Source of the DNA: Quillaja saponaria
Lineage: Eukaryota > Streptophyta > Magnoliopsida > Fabales > Quillajaceae
Direction: 5' to 3'
Length of the DNA stretch: 64,000 nucleotides
NCBI GenBank assembly: GCA_029379385.1
Contig: CM055610.1
Coordinates: 21,229,422-21,293,421, forward strand
The notes below the pieces were generated by a model. That model was not told the DNA's origin. It did no database searches and saw only the letters and a program-made list of their open reading frames with translations. Positions 60,454 to 64,000 of the stretch are shown here, piece after piece. A program made the translations under genes and the position numbers. Position 1 is the first letter of the stretch; each line of letters starts with the position of its first letter.

Positions 60454-63231
60454 TCACTTGATTTTGAAGCAGGGCATTGATGCAGAAACCATTTCAAATT
60501 TCCCGTTTTCGTTATCTAAGCTGGCGTTGATGATGATCTCAAATTTCAAAGGACTGTTTTTCCCTTGCTGCACCAACATTTTCAGCAAAATTAACCAAAT
60601 CAGATAGAAGTTGGTATCACATTGTTTCTTCTTCAAGCTCCTATGTGCATCTGAAGAACAAGAACCCAATACTCCTTTCCCAGCAGGTTTTGAGTGATGA
60701 GAAGCTCTGGCATTCTGATTATTAACCTTGATATCATCCCTCAGATTGGGGTTCTGGTCATGCATCTGTTCTCTATAGCATAAGTAGACCTTCTCAGCCT
60801 TGATGTTCCCAAACAAGATTTCTGCAGCCCTGTTCTTGACAAGAAGGGCCATGTATTCTGATTCATCCCATACATATAGCTACAAGTTAATGTAAGTGAT
60901 TAGCAACAAAAAATGTGATATTAAAGACATAATTAGAGATGATTTTGTTCACAAAATACTGATCTCTCCATATTGAAACAAATGAAAAGGGGTGTACCAC
61001 AAATCGATGTTAATCTTTCAGCAAGATTGTTCGCTTCTAAATCAGTTTAAGACTAGTTGCAAATATTTAGTTGAACTTTCTCATTCGTCAGTTTAGTTAA
61101 ACACCTCAATTTACTTTATTCCATTTTTCAAAAGGATGGGTCATAGGCAAGATTGTTCGCTTCTCTTTCTTTTTAGATTCACTTGAGTATTCATTATTAA
61201 AGCTAAAGTAAACAGCAATCAGATATTAACATCAGCTGATCACAACATGCACCCACTACATTTTTCTTTCTCCTTTTTAAAGAAAAAGGTTTTGCAACTA
61301 AAATTGTAGAGCTTTTCCATTTACTTTAAAGTTATAAACTAACACCAACAAATTTACTGGGTTGGTTGAGCAAATGGAAAAGTAACACTCATTGGGATCA
61401 AAGAAACTAGTAGACTGATCACTGAATAGATTATAATAGGTGCAAATTCTGACATAAAAAAGAAAAGCAAGTTTCCGAAACAAGGACATGAAAAGATATT
61501 TACCATGAAAGGTCTGTATATCAAGCTGACTGCATGAAGGCGGTTTGAGCTCTTCGAGCAATTGAGTGGAATTGCATTTTGTTCAAATCTGCCAAAAAGG
61601 AAACAAATAATCAGTCATCATAATGATTGCAGCTGTAACAGAGCTTAAGTTTTCATCTTCCATGACCATACACTGAATCCATGGTGGAACCACATAGCTG
61701 GCAACCGGTACAAATGAGATCTTCCACCAAACTATCATCTCTCATTTTATCAAATCTCCTGCTAAGGAGCAGCTTTTCTTTTTCACTATTTTCAAGAGTC
61801 CTTGTGGTAAATCCCAGAAATATTTCGCCTACAGATGCACAGAATTTTGCCTTGAAGGTATTCGTTAGACAAGAGACTTCTGAAAGCAAAAAACAATCCC
61901 TAGATGTTCTCTCTTCCGGGAGTTTCCAGTTTCTTGAGAGATGCCTGTTTTCCTGTTCGTGTTGTATACAAAAATTCCTTAAAATATTAAGAGGATATGG
62001 ACTAAGATGCATGTCTAAGTGAACGAAGAAAACCTAAGGAAAGGAAATATTTCATCATCTGATAGTTAAACATGGAAAGACCACCAAGCTTCCTCCATCA
62101 TTTCAACAATCGAGATTATAGAAGCATAGCATATGCAAGACTCGTGTTCTTCATTCAAACTTGTTCAGTTGTACACATATAGATGACACCATGCATGCAG
62201 ATGGTTCAATTTAATTCCAAAAAGGATTCATTAACTTTAAACATCTAATGTGCCTTCAGAGAAACATCCACGGGACCTTACATGTGATATGACACTATAT
62301 GAACATGGGAGTTCTAGAGCCCTTGAAATTCAGGACATGACACAATAGGGATACAAGAAATTTACACATAGTAGAAATATATTTTATGTTCATTTTATCC
62401 TTTAAGACTCTCCTTTCTACAATATATTAAAAAAACTATCAAAAATGAAAAACAACAACCTGTATGACAAGTAAAGGTCTAGCGTTGAGAACTTGTAATG
62501 ATATCTCTGAACTGTACACATTTATCTTAGCTTGTTTCAACATGTTGTAGCCTGAGGCTTTGTTTCTGATAGTGTGAGGGTGTAATTGACTTGAAGACAA
62601 CTTCAAATATGTATTTTTTCTGGTGCTAGACAACATCAAATATGTTGCCCACCATCAATTGAATGAGAACAAAATTTTCTGCACAAACTTTATCAATTTA
62701 GACCATATCAATATAAAATTTCTCCACAAACTTATCAATTTAGACCATATCAATAAAACATGCATGCTCATTCAGTGTAAGTGTGTTAAGAATATTAGAG
62801 AACTGTAGAAAAGGGGGGGGGGGGGGGGGGGGGAGGAGTATATCATAGAACTGCATGAAGTTTTACAACAATGGCAAATAGTATAGGGAAATGTGTTTAC
62901 TCGATAGCAGAGCAATTTATTGTTGCAAAGAGTAGATCCGGCCTGCTGCACCCATTCTATCACCTTTCTAAGCTTGGTCTTTGTTGTTATCCCACCATGG
63001 TAATTCAGTATCAAGTCTTCAATGCCTACATGAGAAAATTTGTTTTAGAGGCAAGCAGCTTTGAAGTGTGATGATTGAGCAGATGGACAGAGCATTATAA
63101 TGCAAATTGTAATTAGCAAAATAGCATACCCCTTGAGACAAGTGATTCATAAGGGTGAATTAAACAAGATAACGATGACCACTGGACAGTTCTGGCCTCG
63201 ATACAATCTCCAAATTTTGCAATCTTCACAT
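60454..63231 (-). CDS. OB-fold protein, RPA1/shieldin-2 C-terminal-like (partial, 3' part)
   Basis: Six consecutive exons on the minus strand, all with compatible phases: 63130-63231, 62901-63025, 62460-62600, 61672-61952, 61504-61588, 60454-60879, encoding at least 385 aa to the stop. The beginning is not in view; upstream exons probably lie right of the window. Visible blocks are VKIAKFGDCIEARTVQWSSL and SCLIHPYESLVSRGIEDLIL (OB-like), INVYSSEISLQVLNARPLLV, a CxxC pair in DLICTGCQLCGS, a further Cys in PLNCSKSS, and LIYRPFMLYVWDESEYMALL followed by VKNRAAEILFGNIKAEKVY. The last block resembles the final OB-fold strands of RPA1 and the C-terminal domain of shieldin subunit 2 (FAM35A), where a zinc ribbon is inserted in an OB fold. 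I infer a single-stranded-DNA or repair role. The family assignment is from pattern memory. Two acceptors, at 62600 and 61952, have weak polypyrimidine tracts and were chosen by phase. Confidence 0.65.
62685..62757. repeat. Two-copy tandem repeat in an intron of the OB-fold gene
   Basis: Two copies of a unit of about 38-40 bp containing ATCAATTTAGACCATATCAA lie side by side in the intron between exons 62460-62600 and 62901-63025. The two copies differ by a small indel. Confidence 0.8.
62813..62833 (+). repeat. 21-base G homopolymer in an intron
   Basis: A second uninterrupted G run, again directly after a few A. On the gene's own strand it is a C run in the pre-mRNA. Confidence 0.9.
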
Positions 63232-64000
63232 CTACATCATGCAAAATGATATTTAAGAGTTATGACTTAAAATACATAAAACAGAATCTCAGTGATGAAA
63301 GCTGAAGATGCCATCAAATCATGGTTTAGAACCAATATATCATAAACCCTAAGGTAGTTAATAGGATAAGACTGTTAAAAATGTATTCAGATATCACCAT
63401 CTTCAGTAGATACCTCATGCAATTATAAAACCGACTTACACACAAGTCAACCAACCAGAAAATATGTCAATGTAAACCACCATCAACATATGTAAATATA
63501 AATATATTGCAAAAAGAATGAAAAAAAGGAAAAAAGAAAAGAAAAAAAAAAGATTGATATGTTTACACTTGAACATAATATCATTTCAGGTCAGTCACTT
63601 TGCCACAATTAAACCGTGACACTTGTTGGAGTAAAGAGATGAATGAAGCTATCCTTGTACACTGAGATGTTCTTCAGTCTAGCTAAGGCAAAACAACATC
63701 CTTTGGAGGAAAAATCATGCATATTCTGGAAGCACTACATTTGTACATTTACATTACTGAAAATTATACAACTAAATTAATCTCAGATCCATCAGCACAT
63801 TTTGTCTAAACCACAACGCCTTATAGTGATTTAGTGTAACCCTGTTTGCACTTAAAGCATATCTTCTAATCTAGAGTATGGTGGACAATACTCCAAGGTA
63901 GAGAAAATGAAGGTCGAACAATGTGATTAATTTTATACCTACTTAACAAATTCCAGAGTTTATAGCTTGTAAACATAGAAGATGAAGATGAAATGGTAAA
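63232..64000. other. Probable upstream intron of the OB-fold gene
   Basis: The first visible exon begins in mid-codon after an acceptor at 63232-63233, so this stretch should be intron. I see no further exon in it; it has A-rich tracts near 63515-63551. Confidence 0.45.

Overview
The window looks like nuclear DNA of a dicot plant. It is AT-rich, its genes are spliced at GT..AG introns, its intergenic spaces run to several kilobases and carry old transposon remnants, and every recognisable protein belongs to a plant-type family. I cannot name the species. An intact NSP2-type GRAS gene argues for a lineage that forms arbuscular mycorrhiza.

Layout, left to right. (1) A p24-delta secretory cargo receptor on the minus strand (1555-5194, four exons) carries a hAT-like non-autonomous element in intron 1. 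(2) A 5.8 kb spacer leads to a single-exon AP2/ERF factor of the DREB26/ERF012 type (11011-11688, plus). (3) After a 4.3 kb spacer comes a 12-exon YbaK/ProX-like aminoacyl-tRNA-deacylase-domain gene (16038-20583, plus), convergent with a single-exon RING-H2 E3 ligase (21896-22942, minus). (4) A 5.9 kb spacer leads to a three-exon MORN-repeat membrane protein (28885-30965, minus). (5) A multiply frameshifted PHT1 phosphate-transporter pseudogene follows (33071-34641, minus). (6) A two-exon class-I aminotransferase (36149-38520, minus) has an organelle-targeting-like leader upstream that is out of frame by one base. (7) A single-exon NSP2 GRAS gene carries a miR171h-like target site (41343-42854, minus). 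(8) An 11 kb gene-poor stretch holds a SINE-like insertion, an RNase H fragment, and a hAT-like element whose 3' end was tandemly duplicated with its flank. (9) A small coiled-coil gene (about 54960-56213, minus) has no visible start codon. (10) Two plus-strand coding fragments near 58.7 and 59.9 kb are unresolved. (11) The 3' part of a multi-exon OB-fold protein (60454-63231, minus) resembles RPA1/shieldin-2 C-terminal domains and probably runs off the right edge.

The genes do not form one pathway. The order p24 - DREB26-like ERF - YbaK - MORN protein - aminotransferase matches, from memory, Arabidopsis clusters At1g21900/21910/21920, At1g77640/77660/77670 and At1g44830/44835, so this appears to be one ancestral block from which Arabidopsis kept different subsets after duplication. 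I did not find a clearly new biological system. The best candidates for follow-up are the OB-fold/shieldin-2-like gene, the two 5'-end reading-frame anomalies and the hAT/tandem-duplication structure. Exon borders were placed by hand from splice consensus, phase and protein continuity.
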